From NCBI GenBank assembly GCA_026990035.1, contig JALSIM010000029.1, positions 1 through 51,215 on the forward strand: a stretch of 51,215 bases of DNA, read 5' to 3'. Shown in pieces: positions 18,074 to 25,637 of the stretch (within the stretch, counting starts at the first letter, position 1; the number at the start of each line of letters is the position of its first letter). Under the pieces are notes generated by a model. It was given only the letters and a program-made list of their open reading frames with translations. It made no database searches and was not told the origin of the DNA. The DNA is from Alphaproteobacteria bacterium. GTDB lineage: Bacteria; Pseudomonadota; Alphaproteobacteria; Geminicoccales; Geminicoccaceae. The position numbers and the translations under genes are program-made.

Positions 18074-19747
18074 ATGATCCCTCAGCAGCCGCGTGAACCG
18101 ACGGGTCGGCACCGTAACTCGCCGGAAAGGAACCGGATCCGGCGGCTGGTCGATCGCCTCCGGGCCGCACCGCCGGCCATCAGCCTGATGACCGTGGCGA
18201 GCGTCGGCGTGGCGGTGACGGCCGGCGCCGGGACCCTTTCCCATCCGCGGATCGAGGGGACGAGCTGGGAATACCTGCATCTGTCCGGGATCGGCGTGGC
18301 CCTGCTCCTGTGGGCGACCGGTTTCGTCACGGGACGCATGTCCCGGCCCGCGTTCCGCATCTCCCGAGAACTGCCGGCGCCCGGCGCCGGCGGGCGGGCG
18401 CTCCAACCGGTTGCGGGAACGGCGAAGCCGACCGGCGTCGAATCCGACAAGCGGAACCTCACCGGCGAACTCGAACGGCTGATCCGCGGCTTGCGCCTGC
18501 GCCGGGCCCGGGCTCTGCTGGTCGTGGTCGACATCGACCGGATGCGGGACATCAACGCGATCTACGGCTATCGCGTGGGGGACGCTCTGCTGGCGGTCAT
18601 CGAGCGGCGCCTCGAGCAGTTCGGGGCTCAACTCGAAGCGACTTGCCGCCTCGGCGGCGATCGCTTTCTTTTCCTCGCCAGCGTCGAGGAAGCGACGCCG
18701 CGCCTCGCCGAACGCATCCTCGCCCGCCTGCGCGCACCGCTGCATCTGGGTGGCCTCGAGCTGCCCCTCGGCATCAGCGGCGGCCTCGCCCGGTTCCCGG
18801 AACACGCCCAGGAAGCGGATCAGCTTCTCCGCTCGGCGGAACTCGCCCTCGATCAGGCCAAGCTCGCCGGCGGCAACCGGCTGGTCGTCTACGAGGCCCG
18901 CATGGATGCCGCGTTCCGGCATCGCAAGCTGATGGAAATGCAGATCAAGCGCGGCCTCGAACGGCGCGAGTTCGCGCTCCACTACCAGCCGCAGTTCGAT
19001 CTCGCCAGCGGCCGGGTGACGGGTGTAGAGGCGCTTCTGCGCTGGCCCGGACGGCCCGGCGGCGCGCTACCGCCGGGCCATTTCATTCCGGTGGCTGAGA
19101 CCAGCGGCCTGATCCGCCCGCTCGGCGCCTGGCTGATCGACGAGGCCTGCGCCACCGCCCGACGATGGCTCGACGAGGGGATCGCGGTCACCATGTGCGT
19201 CAACATCTCGGTGGCGCAGCTTCGCCACCAGGATGTGGCCGGCCTCGCCCAGCGCTGCCTCGAACGTCATCGCCTGCCCGCTTCGCAGCTCGAACTGGAG
19301 CTGACCGAGAGCCTGTTCGTCGACCCGGCGCAGACCGCCATCCGCCGGAACATCGAACGGCTGCGCAAGCTGGGGGTTCGTCTGGCGATCGACGATTTCG
19401 GAACCGGCTACTCCTCGCTCGCCTATCTCAAGCGCCTACCCGCCGAACGGATCAAGGTGGACAAGGCCTTCGTCCGCGGGCTCGGCGGGGATCCCACGGA
19501 CGAGGCGCTGATGCGGACGATCATCGCCCTCGGCCGTCTGTTCGGCAAACGGGTGCTCGCCGAGGGTGTCGAAGAGGACGCCCAGCGGGCTTTCCTCCTG
19601 CGGGAGGGTTGCGACGAGGCCCAAGGCTATCTTTTCACCGAGCCCCTGCCCGAAGCCGAATGCCGACGCTTCCTGCGGTGCGCCGACGCGCCGGCACCCC
19701 GCGGCCGGCCCCTGCCCCTGACCCCGGCGGGCGCCCTCGCCCGCTGA
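18074..19747 (+). CDS. membrane-anchored GGDEF(degenerate)-EAL protein, probable c-di-GMP phosphodiesterase
   Basis: A 557-residue protein with two N-terminal membrane helices (ISLMTVASVGVAVTAGAGTL and LSGIGVALLLWATGFVTG), a GGDEF domain (about 135-285) whose signature is GGDRF at 194-198, and an EAL domain (about 300-545). The EAL domain keeps E319-A-L plus NISVAQL, ELTES, DDFGTGYSSLAYL, the KVDKAFV lysine and LAEGVE, so c-di-GMP hydrolysis is likely. GGDRF lacks the catalytic Glu, so cyclase activity is unlikely and the domain may instead bind GTP. ATG 18074 is chosen over the in-frame GTG 18002, but neither has a good ribosome-binding site. It is divergent from regB. Confidence 0.9.
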   Translation: MIPQQPREPTGRHRNSPERNRIRRLVDRLRAAPPAISLMTVASVGVAVTAGAGTLSHPRIEGTSWEYLHLSGIGVALLLWATGFVTGRMSRPAFRISRELPAPGAGGRALQPVAGTAKPTGVESDKRNLTGELERLIRGLRLRRARALLVVVDIDRMRDINAIYGYRVGDALLAVIERRLEQFGAQLEATCRLGGDRFLFLASVEEATPRLAERILARLRAPLHLGGLELPLGISGGLARFPEHAQEADQLLRSAELALDQAKLAGGNRLVVYEARMDAAFRHRKLMEMQIKRGLERREFALHYQPQFDLASGRVTGVEALLRWPGRPGGALPPGHFIPVAETSGLIRPLGAWLIDEACATARRWLDEGIAVTMCVNISVAQLRHQDVAGLAQRCLERHRLPASQLELELTESLFVDPAQTAIRRNIERLRKLGVRLAIDDFGTGYSSLAYLKRLPAERIKVDKAFVRGLGGDPTDEALMRTIIALGRLFGKRVLAEGVEEDAQRAFLLREGCDEAQGYLFTEPLPEAECRRFLRCADAPAPRGRPLPLTPAGALAR

Positions 19748-19800
19748 GGCCCGCGGGCCACCCCGCGACCGGCGCCGCCCGGCGGATCCGTTCGGATGCC

Positions 19801-20193
19801 TCAGTTCGGGTTCTTCATGTAGGCGATCACGTCGCGGATCTGGTCTTCCTTCTTGAGACCGGCGAAGGCCATCCGGTTGCCCGGGATGAACTTCTTCGGC
19901 GCCTTCAGCCAGGCGGCCATGTTTTCCTCGGTCCAGACCATGCCTTCCTCGCCCGCCTTCTTGAGGGCCTTCGAGTACTTGAAACCTTCCACCGCGGCGA
20001 CCTTGCGCCCGATGATGCCGACGAGATGCGGCCCGACCTTGTTCTTTTCCTCCGTCACCGCGTGGCAGGCCTTGCATCGGTTGAAGACCTTCTTGCCCTT
20101 GGCGGGATCTCCGTCACTCCCGGCGTGGGCGGCACCCGAAATGCCGACGAGAGCGGCGACCGCCGCGACGGCGACGAGACGAACGAAACGCAT
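19801..20193 (-). CDS. periplasmic class I cytochrome c (c2-like)
   Basis: A 130-residue protein with a signal peptide (MRFVRLVAVAAVAALVG, cleavage near AHA) and a mature monohaem cytochrome c of about 105 residues. The haem site is CKACH, GPHLVGIIGRK follows as in cytochrome c2, and the distal Met ligand is in PGNRMAFAG. It carries electrons in the periplasm, for example between the bc1 complex and an oxidase or dehydrogenase. GAGGAAGCC precedes ATG 20193 at good spacing. It is divergent from a zinc alcohol dehydrogenase and near the RegB/RegA genes, but no co-regulation is shown. Confidence 0.93.
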   Translation of the reverse strand: MRFVRLVAVAAVAALVGISGAAHAGSDGDPAKGKKVFNRCKACHAVTEEKNKVGPHLVGIIGRKVAAVEGFKYSKALKKAGEEGMVWTEENMAAWLKAPKKFIPGNRMAFAGLKKEDQIRDVIAYMKNPN

Positions 20194-20420
20194 GGCTTCC
20201 TCTCCCAGCTTCGACCGGGTACTGCGGTCGGCGACGTGATGCGGGATTTCGCTAGGCGACCGTGCGGCGGCCGTCAAGCATGGCGCGACTCCGGGGTGCC
20301 ATCCTGTCGCACTCGTGAAACGGATCGGCCACCGGCATATGAAGGCGGGATCCGGCGTACGCCGGCGCTCGGATCGCCTCGGCGAGGATGCGGGAAACCC
20401 GGACGGGAGGAGGAATGGTC

Positions 20421-21404
20421 ATGCGGGCGATGGTGCTCAGGGAGCCGGGCCGGCCGCTGAACCTCGAGAACCGCCCACTTCCGGAGCCGGGCCCGGCCCG
20501 GCTCCTGGTGCGGGTGCTCGCCTGTGGCGTCTGCCGCACCGATCTCCATGTCGTCGATGGCGAGCTGCCCGATCCGAAGCTGCCCCTCGTCCCCGGTCAC
20601 GAGATCGTCGGCGAGGTCGCCGCCGTCGGTCCCGGCGTCGAGGGCTTCGCCATCGGTCAGCGGGTCGGCGTTCCCTGGCTCGGCCGGACCTGCGGGCGAT
20701 GCCGCTTCTGCACCTCCGGCCGTGAAAATCTCTGTGACGATCCCGGTTTCACCGGCTACACGCTGGACGGCGGCTACGCCGAATACACCCTCGCCCATGC
20801 CGCCTACACCTTCCCGCTCGCACGCGACCTCGATCCGGTGGCGGCGGCCCCGCTCCTGTGCGCCGGTCTGATCGGCTACCGCGCCCTGCGGATGGCCGGC
20901 AAGGCCCAGACGATCGGCATCTACGGTTTCGGCGCCGCCGCCCATATTCTTGCCCAGGTGGCTCGCTGGCAGGGGCGTCGTCTCTTCGCTTTCACCCGCC
21001 CCGGCGACCGCGAAGCCCAGGAGTTCGCCCGCGCACTGGGTTGCGAGTGGGCGGCGGATTCCGATCGTCCACCACCCGAACCGCTCGATGCGGCCATCAT
21101 CTTCGCGCCGGTGGGCGACCTCGTGCCGAAGGCGCTGGCGGCGGTCGACAAGGGCGGCACGGTGGTGGCCGGGGGGATTCACATGAGCGACATCCCCTCC
21201 TTTCCCTACCGCCTCCTGTGGGGCGAACGGCTGCTGCGCTCGGTCGCCAACCTGACGCGCGGGGACGGTGAGGATTTCCTCGCCCTGGCCGCGCAGATCC
21301 CGGTGCGCACCAGGACCCGGACCTATCCCCTGGAGCAGGCGAACGAGGCCCTCGCGGATCTGCGTGCCGGGCGCTTGCAAGGAGCCGCCGTTCTCGTACC
21401 CTGA
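20421..21404 (+). CDS. zinc-dependent alcohol dehydrogenase (AdhA/MDR family)
   Basis: A 327-residue NAD(P)-dependent medium-chain dehydrogenase. Catalytic zinc ligands are C38 (CGVCRTD), H60-E61 (GHE) and C147. The four structural-zinc cysteines are at 91, 94, 97 and 105 (CGRCRFC...C). The nucleotide-binding fold begins IGIYGFGAAAH, an unusual version of the GxGxxG loop that is typical of the short AdhA-like subgroup. Substrate is unknown, probably a primary alcohol or aldehyde. GGAGG sits 7 bases before ATG 20421, preferred over ATG 20415. It heads a plus-strand run with a Crp-type regulator 39 bases downstream. Confidence 0.9.
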   Translation: MRAMVLREPGRPLNLENRPLPEPGPARLLVRVLACGVCRTDLHVVDGELPDPKLPLVPGHEIVGEVAAVGPGVEGFAIGQRVGVPWLGRTCGRCRFCTSGRENLCDDPGFTGYTLDGGYAEYTLAHAAYTFPLARDLDPVAAAPLLCAGLIGYRALRMAGKAQTIGIYGFGAAAHILAQVARWQGRRLFAFTRPGDREAQEFARALGCEWAADSDRPPPEPLDAAIIFAPVGDLVPKALAAVDKGGTVVAGGIHMSDIPSFPYRLLWGERLLRSVANLTRGDGEDFLALAAQIPVRTRTRTYPLEQANEALADLRAGRLQGAAVLVP

Positions 21405-21443
21405 GCCCGCCATCCGCGGCGAGCTGGCGACGGGGGACCCGGG

Positions 21444-22157
21444 ATGCCGGAGTTCACGGCGAGCGACGAGGTCATCCGGGAGGCGCTGGCCGACAGCGAC
21501 CTGTTCGGGGCCCTCGAAGACGAGGAGCTGGACCGCCTCCTCGGCTACGGCCGACGGGTCCGCCATCCGGCCGGCCGGGTGATCTTCCAGAAGGGCGATC
21601 CCGGCGACAGCCTGATGGTGGTCCTTTCGGGCCAGATCAAGATCGGCAGTCTTTCGCCGGAAGGCCGCGAGGCGGTATTGAGTTTCATCGAGCCGTACCG
21701 CTCCTTCGGCGAGGTGGCGCTGCTGGACGGCAAGCCGCGCAGCGCCGATGCCACCGCCGTCACCGACGTCGAGCTCTTCGTCCTCCACCGGGCGGACATG
21801 ATGGGTTTCATCGAGCGCCATCCCGGTATCGCCCTCCGCATCATCGGCATGCTCTGCGCCAAGCTGCGCCGCGCCACCGAAATGGTGGAAGACCACGTGC
21901 TGCTGCAGATGGAGGCCCGGATCGCGCGGGCCCTGCTGCGTCTCGCCGCCGACTACGGACGGCCCTGCGACGAGGGCGTGCGGATCGAACTGCGCCTGTC
22001 GCAGCGGGAACTCGGGGGCATCGTCGGGCTGGCGCGCGAGAACGTGAACCGCCAGCTCGCCGCCTGGCGAGCGCGGGGTCTGCTGAGCATCACGCGCGGC
22101 ACCATCACCCTGCACGATCCCGAGCTCCTGCGATCCATCGCCGTCACCGAAGCGTGA
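21444..22157 (+). CDS. Crp/Fnr-family transcriptional regulator (Crp-like, no Fe-S cysteines)
   Basis: A 237-residue regulator. The N-terminal cyclic-nucleotide-binding beta barrel (about 20-130) has FQKGDPGDSLMVVLSGQIKI and EVALLDGKPRSADATAV, the phosphate-binding cassette region including Arg-Ser. A long dimerisation helix and a C-terminal winged HTH (about 175-225; LSQRELGGIVGLARENVNRQLAAW) follow. The N-terminal cysteine set of FNR is absent, so an Fe-S oxygen sensor is excluded and a cAMP or other nucleotide ligand is possible. It lies between the alcohol dehydrogenase and the cyclophilin-like gene, which may be local targets. Confidence 0.9.
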   Translation: MPEFTASDEVIREALADSDLFGALEDEELDRLLGYGRRVRHPAGRVIFQKGDPGDSLMVVLSGQIKIGSLSPEGREAVLSFIEPYRSFGEVALLDGKPRSADATAVTDVELFVLHRADMMGFIERHPGIALRIIGMLCAKLRRATEMVEDHVLLQMEARIARALLRLAADYGRPCDEGVRIELRLSQRELGGIVGLARENVNRQLAAWRARGLLSITRGTITLHDPELLRSIAVTEA

Positions 22158-22254
22158 TGCGGCCGGTGCGCGGGCCCTCGACCCTTCCGGCCGTCGCGCG
22201 CTATAGGCGCGGGCGGGGGGTGACCGGCACCCGCATCCGGGGAGCGAGCGAGCC

Positions 22255-22632
22255 ATGAGCGTCCGGCAGCTTGTCATCACCGTGGACGGTGTCACCCTGC
22301 GGGTGGCGCTTCTCGATACCCCCACCGCCGCCGCCCTGTACGAGGCGGCGCCCTTCGATTCGGTGGCCGACACCTGGGGCCAGGAAGTCTATTTCGGCAC
22401 CCCCGTGTCGCGGCCGCGCGAGGCGGATGCCCGCGAGGTGGTGTCCGTGGGGGAGATCGCCTACTGGCCCGAAGGCGACGCCATCGCCATCGCCTACGGG
22501 CCGACGCCGATCTCCCGCGCCGGCGAACCGCGGCTGGCCGCCCCCTGCAACATCTGGGCCCGTGCCCTCGACGACGTCACCGCGCTGGCGGCGGTGGCTC
22601 CCGGGGCACCGGTGCGGGTGGAACGGGCCTGA
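22255..22632 (+). CDS. cyclophilin-like fold protein (TM1367/DUF3830-type)
   Basis: A 125-residue single-domain protein matching the small cyclophilin-like family seen in Thermotoga TM1367. Features are a beta-rich start (RQLVITVDGVTLRVALLDTPTAAALYEAAPF), WGQEVYFGTPV, then VGEIAYWPEGDAIAIAYGPTPIS, a strand-turn arrangement characteristic of the group. Known structures have the cyclophilin barrel, but peptidyl-prolyl isomerase activity is not established. GGGGAG precedes the ATG. A CTATAG element at 22201, about 50 bases upstream, could be a -10 box. The stop lies 4 bases before the psuG ATG, so the two genes are co-transcribed. Confidence 0.75.
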   Translation: MSVRQLVITVDGVTLRVALLDTPTAAALYEAAPFDSVADTWGQEVYFGTPVSRPREADAREVVSVGEIAYWPEGDAIAIAYGPTPISRAGEPRLAAPCNIWARALDDVTALAAVAPGAPVRVERA

Positions 22633-22636
22633 CGGG

Positions 22637-23566
22637 ATGGGCGGTTCGTACGCCGCCGAGGATCGGTTGCGGGTCGCCGGGCCGGTGGCCTCGGCTCTCG
22701 CCGAAGGGGCGCCGGTCGTGGCCCTGGAGACGGCGATTCTCACCCCCGGGCTGCCGCGCCCCCGCAACCTCGAAACCGCCCTGGCCATGGAAGAGGCGGT
22801 ACGGGCCGCGGGGGCGGTCCCGGCCACCGTCGGCCTTCTCCGCGGTCGCGTGTGCATCGGGCTCGCTCCGGCGGAACTCGAAGTCCTGGCCTTCGACGAC
22901 CGGGCCGAAAAATGTGCCACCCGGGACCTCGCTCCGGTCCTGGCGCGAGGTCTCTCGGCCGGCACCACCGTTTCCGCTTCCCTCTATCTGGCGGTGCGGG
23001 CCGGCATCCGCATACTCGCCACCGGCGGGATCGGAGGCGTTCACCGCGGCGGCGAGACGAGTCTGGACGTTTCCGCCGACCTCCGGGAACTGCGGCGTTC
23101 TCCGGGGGTCGTCGTCTGCAGCGGCGTCAAGGCCATCCTCGATCTGCCGAAGACGATGGAGGTGCTGGAAAGCCTCTCGGTGACGGTGGTCGGCTACCGT
23201 ACCGATCGGCTGCCGGGCTTCTACATGTCGCGTTCGGACATCCCCGTGCCGCGGATCGACACCGTCGCCGCTCTGGCCGAGCTCGTTCGCACCCAATCCG
23301 CGCTGGGCTGGCCCGGCGGGTTGGTGGTGACCCGCCCACCCCCCGCGAAACTCGCCCTCGATCCCGCCACCTTCGAGGCGCTGCTCGAGCGCTGTCGCCG
23401 GCGGGCCGCCCGGGCGAAGGTGTCCGGGGCGGCGGAAACACCCTTCCTGCTGGCCTGCCTGGCGGAGCTCTCCGACCAGCGGACGGTGGCGCTCAACCAT
23501 GCGCTGGCGGTCGCCAACGCCCGGCTCGCGGCGAGAATCGCCGTCGCCACCGCAAGCCGCGGATAG
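22637..23566 (+). CDS. psuG: pseudouridine-5'-phosphate glycosidase
   Basis: A 309-residue enzyme that splits pseudouridine 5'-phosphate into uracil and ribose 5-phosphate. Family blocks are PVVALETAILTPGLPRPRNL, VGLLRGRVCIGL, GGIGGVHRGGETSLDVSADL and VCSGVKAILDLPKTMEVLE, the last including the lysine-containing active-site segment. Length equals that of Escherichia coli PsuG. The usual partner, pseudouridine kinase PsuK, is not adjacent, so the phosphorylated substrate must come from a kinase elsewhere or from RNA turnover. ATG 22637 follows the cyclophilin-like gene by 4 bases. Confidence 0.93.
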   Translation: MGGSYAAEDRLRVAGPVASALAEGAPVVALETAILTPGLPRPRNLETALAMEEAVRAAGAVPATVGLLRGRVCIGLAPAELEVLAFDDRAEKCATRDLAPVLARGLSAGTTVSASLYLAVRAGIRILATGGIGGVHRGGETSLDVSADLRELRRSPGVVVCSGVKAILDLPKTMEVLESLSVTVVGYRTDRLPGFYMSRSDIPVPRIDTVAALAELVRTQSALGWPGGLVVTRPPPAKLALDPATFEALLERCRRRAARAKVSGAAETPFLLACLAELSDQRTVALNHALAVANARLAARIAVATASRG

Positions 23567-23603
23567 ATCCCTACCACAGGTTATGGTAGCTTGACGCTAC
23601 TCG

Positions 23604-23634
23604 CCCGATGGTGAAAATCACCTCGCCCATCGGG
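23604..23634 (+). promoter_or_regulatory. nested hairpins in the leader of the receiver-HPt gene
   Basis: CCCGATGG (23604-23611) can pair with CCATCGGG (23627-23634). A competing perfect hairpin, GGTGA-AAA-TCACC (23610-23622), shares two bases with it. The structure ends 16 bases before ATG 23650, close to the ribosome-binding site AAGGGA. Just upstream, CTACCA/TGGTAG at about 23570-23588 forms another inverted repeat that may end psuG transcription. A regulatory role is inference. Confidence 0.35.
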
Positions 23635-23649
23635 TGGCGAAGGGAAACG

Positions 23650-24441
23650 ATGCCCAAACCGCAGGACGATCCCAAGACGCTCCTCATCGTCGGCGATCCT
23701 GCCCTCAGTCGCAGCCTGATGCAGCTCGTTCTCAACAAGCTGCATTACGCCGTCTGCTGTGCGAGCACCGCCGCCGAGGCGAGGCGCGCCGCCCGCCGCA
23801 CGCCCTTCGCCCTGGTCCTCGTCGCGCTCAATCTGCCGGACGGCAGCGGCCTCGAGCTCGGCGGCTGGTTGCGCCGGGAGGTGCGTGCGCTCGACGGCGT
23901 CCCGATCCTCGTCTTCGGCGATGCCTGGGACGAGGCGAGGGCACGCGATGCTTGCAAGGAAGCGGGCCTTCAAGGTTATCTGGCCAAGCCACTCTCCATC
24001 GGCAGATTGCTCGGCACGATCCGCGAGCTCATCCAGCAGGGTGGAAGCGCCGAACCAGCGGATGGCGAGCCACCGCTGCCCTTTCGAGGACGCGAACTCA
24101 TGGACCCTCCGATCGACCTCGACCGTCTGGCGGAGATCGCCGACGGCGACCGCCAGCTCGTCACCGAGATCGGCTCGCTCTACCTGGCCACCGCCGGCCG
24201 CTACCTCGAGGACATGCGCCGGGCGATGGACGACGACGCCGAGCTCGAACGGCTGGCCCACGCCCTCAAGGGTGCGAGCCGCAACGTCGGCGCCGAACGC
24301 GTGGCGGAACTGGCCGAAGCCGCGGAAACACGGGGGATCGACGAAGCCGGCGTCGAGCTCCTCGAGCAGGCGGTGGAGGAAGTCCGTCACTTTTTCGAAG
24401 AGACGCTCGGGGCCGGTCGCCGCGACGGCGATAGCGCGTAA
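23650..24441 (+). CDS. pseudo-receiver plus HPt domain phosphotransfer protein
   Basis: A 263-residue protein with two modules. Residues 8-128 have the fold and spacing of a response-regulator receiver, but the phospho-acceptor position is A59 (LVLVALNLPDGSG), the first acidic-pocket residue is G15 (LLIVGDP), and the conserved Thr/Ser is absent (ILVFGDAWD). Only K113 (YLAKP) is kept. Residues 155-255 form an HPt four-helix domain with phosphorylatable H204 in AHALKGASRNVG. The protein should therefore accept phosphate on the HPt His but not on the receiver, which may serve as a docking domain. No partner kinase is adjacent. AAGGGA lies 4 bases before the ATG. Confidence 0.82.
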   Translation: MPKPQDDPKTLLIVGDPALSRSLMQLVLNKLHYAVCCASTAAEARRAARRTPFALVLVALNLPDGSGLELGGWLRREVRALDGVPILVFGDAWDEARARDACKEAGLQGYLAKPLSIGRLLGTIRELIQQGGSAEPADGEPPLPFRGRELMDPPIDLDRLAEIADGDRQLVTEIGSLYLATAGRYLEDMRRAMDDDAELERLAHALKGASRNVGAERVAELAEAAETRGIDEAGVELLEQAVEEVRHFFEETLGAGRRDGDSA

Positions 24442-24694
24442 GGCGGTTCCTCGCCCAAGCGCGGCGTTCGCGCCGCCGCGACCGGTTCCCGGGTCGCCGT
24501 TGGACCGGCGCAACACTTCCGCCGTGCGCAGCGGCGGCGCTCCAGAAACGTCTTGATCCGGGTCCGCATTTGGCCTTGTTATCGCGGCGGTTGCACGAAC
24601 CGTCTGCCGCATGGCCACCCGCCCGAAGTCGGTCGGCGGAACGACGGAGCCGGTCGCTCGGAGGCTCTGGATCCGCAGTCGAAGGGATTTCGCG

Positions 24695-25552
24695 ATGCTG
24701 AATGGCGCCAAGGTCGTATTCGCCGCATTGGTCAGTCTCGTCTTGGCGGGCTGCGCCAGCAAGATCGACAGACGTGCCATGGACAGCTACTTCCTGCTGA
24801 CGAACGACATCGAGGCGGTACGGGAGATGCAGCCGCACGGCCCGGCGTTCGTCCAGGGTCTGCGCGCCGGCTACCTCGAGATCATGGATTACGAGCGCGC
24901 CCAGATGGATTCAGGCGATGTCCGCCACTTCGGCCGCAAGGCGGTGGCCGCCGCCAGCGGTGTCAACGTGCTCCCCGACGAAGTCGCGCTCCGCGAAATC
25001 GACGCGACCGCGGCCGAGGAGCTGTCGGCGGCCCGGGCGCGACTGATGGACGCCTTCGACCGCGATGCCCGGCGTCTCGCCCCCCTCGCCGCCGCAAGGG
25101 CCCAGACCGCCTTCGATTGCTGGCTCGAAGGCTCGGAGTTCGACGCCCCGAGAGCCGAGGACTGCAAGGCCCGGTTCACCACCGCCATGGCGGCGGTGGA
25201 AGACGCCCTGGCCAGCGGTATCGAGAACGTCTACATCGTCTTCTTCGCCTGGGACAAGGCGGAGATCACGCCGGTGGCCCGCAAGATCATCGCCCAGGTG
25301 GCCGCGGACTACGAGGCGGGCGAGGCGGCGCGGCTCGTTCTCGCCGGCCATGCCGACCGCTCCGGTCCGGCCGCCTACAACCTCGAGCTCTCCAAGCGCC
25401 GCGCCCGGGCGGTGGCCGAGGTCCTCGCCGGCATGGGGGTCCCGGAGACGGCCATGGAACTGGTCTGGTACGGGGAGACCAGGCCCCGCGTGCCGACCCC
25501 GGACGGGGTCCGGGAGCCCCAGAACCGACGGGTCGAGATCTCGCTCGAGTGA
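24695..25552 (+). CDS. OmpA-family outer-membrane lipoprotein
   Basis: A 285-residue protein with a lipoprotein signal (VSLVLAGC, acylated Cys at 20), a largely helical, charged middle (about 25-175) of unknown role, and a C-terminal OmpA-like peptidoglycan-binding domain (about 180-285). The latter shows YIVFFAWDKAEITP, LAGHADRSGPAAYNLELSKRRARAVAEVL and NRRVEISLE, with the Asp and Arg that bind diaminopimelate. It probably tethers the outer membrane to the cell wall. AAGGGA is 7 bases before ATG 24695. The 253 bases upstream (24442-24694) contain no gene that I can see and presumably hold its promoter. Confidence 0.88.
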   Translation: MLNGAKVVFAALVSLVLAGCASKIDRRAMDSYFLLTNDIEAVREMQPHGPAFVQGLRAGYLEIMDYERAQMDSGDVRHFGRKAVAAASGVNVLPDEVALREIDATAAEELSAARARLMDAFDRDARRLAPLAAARAQTAFDCWLEGSEFDAPRAEDCKARFTTAMAAVEDALASGIENVYIVFFAWDKAEITPVARKIIAQVAADYEAGEAARLVLAGHADRSGPAAYNLELSKRRARAVAEVLAGMGVPETAMELVWYGETRPRVPTPDGVREPQNRRVEISLE

Positions 25553-25586
25553 ACCGGCCCGCGAGCATCGCGAACGGGATGTGGAA

Positions 25587-25612
25587 AAGCGGGCCCCATC
25601 CGGGGCCCGCTT
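25587..25612. terminator. bidirectional rho-independent terminator
   Basis: An 11-bp perfect GC-rich stem (AAGCGGGCCCC / GGGGCCCGCTT) with a 4-base loop lies between the stops of the convergent OmpA-lipoprotein and binding-protein genes. It is followed by TTCCTTTCC on the plus strand and by TTTTCC on the minus strand, so it can serve both genes. Confidence 0.85.
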
Positions 25613-25637
25613 CCTTTCCGGTACGGGAAACGCCGCT

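Noticed and set aside
20274-22373. A 699-codon minus-strand frame opposite the alcohol dehydrogenase and Crp genes.
   Set aside because: Both plus-strand genes have complete diagnostic motifs; the antisense frame is a compositional shadow.
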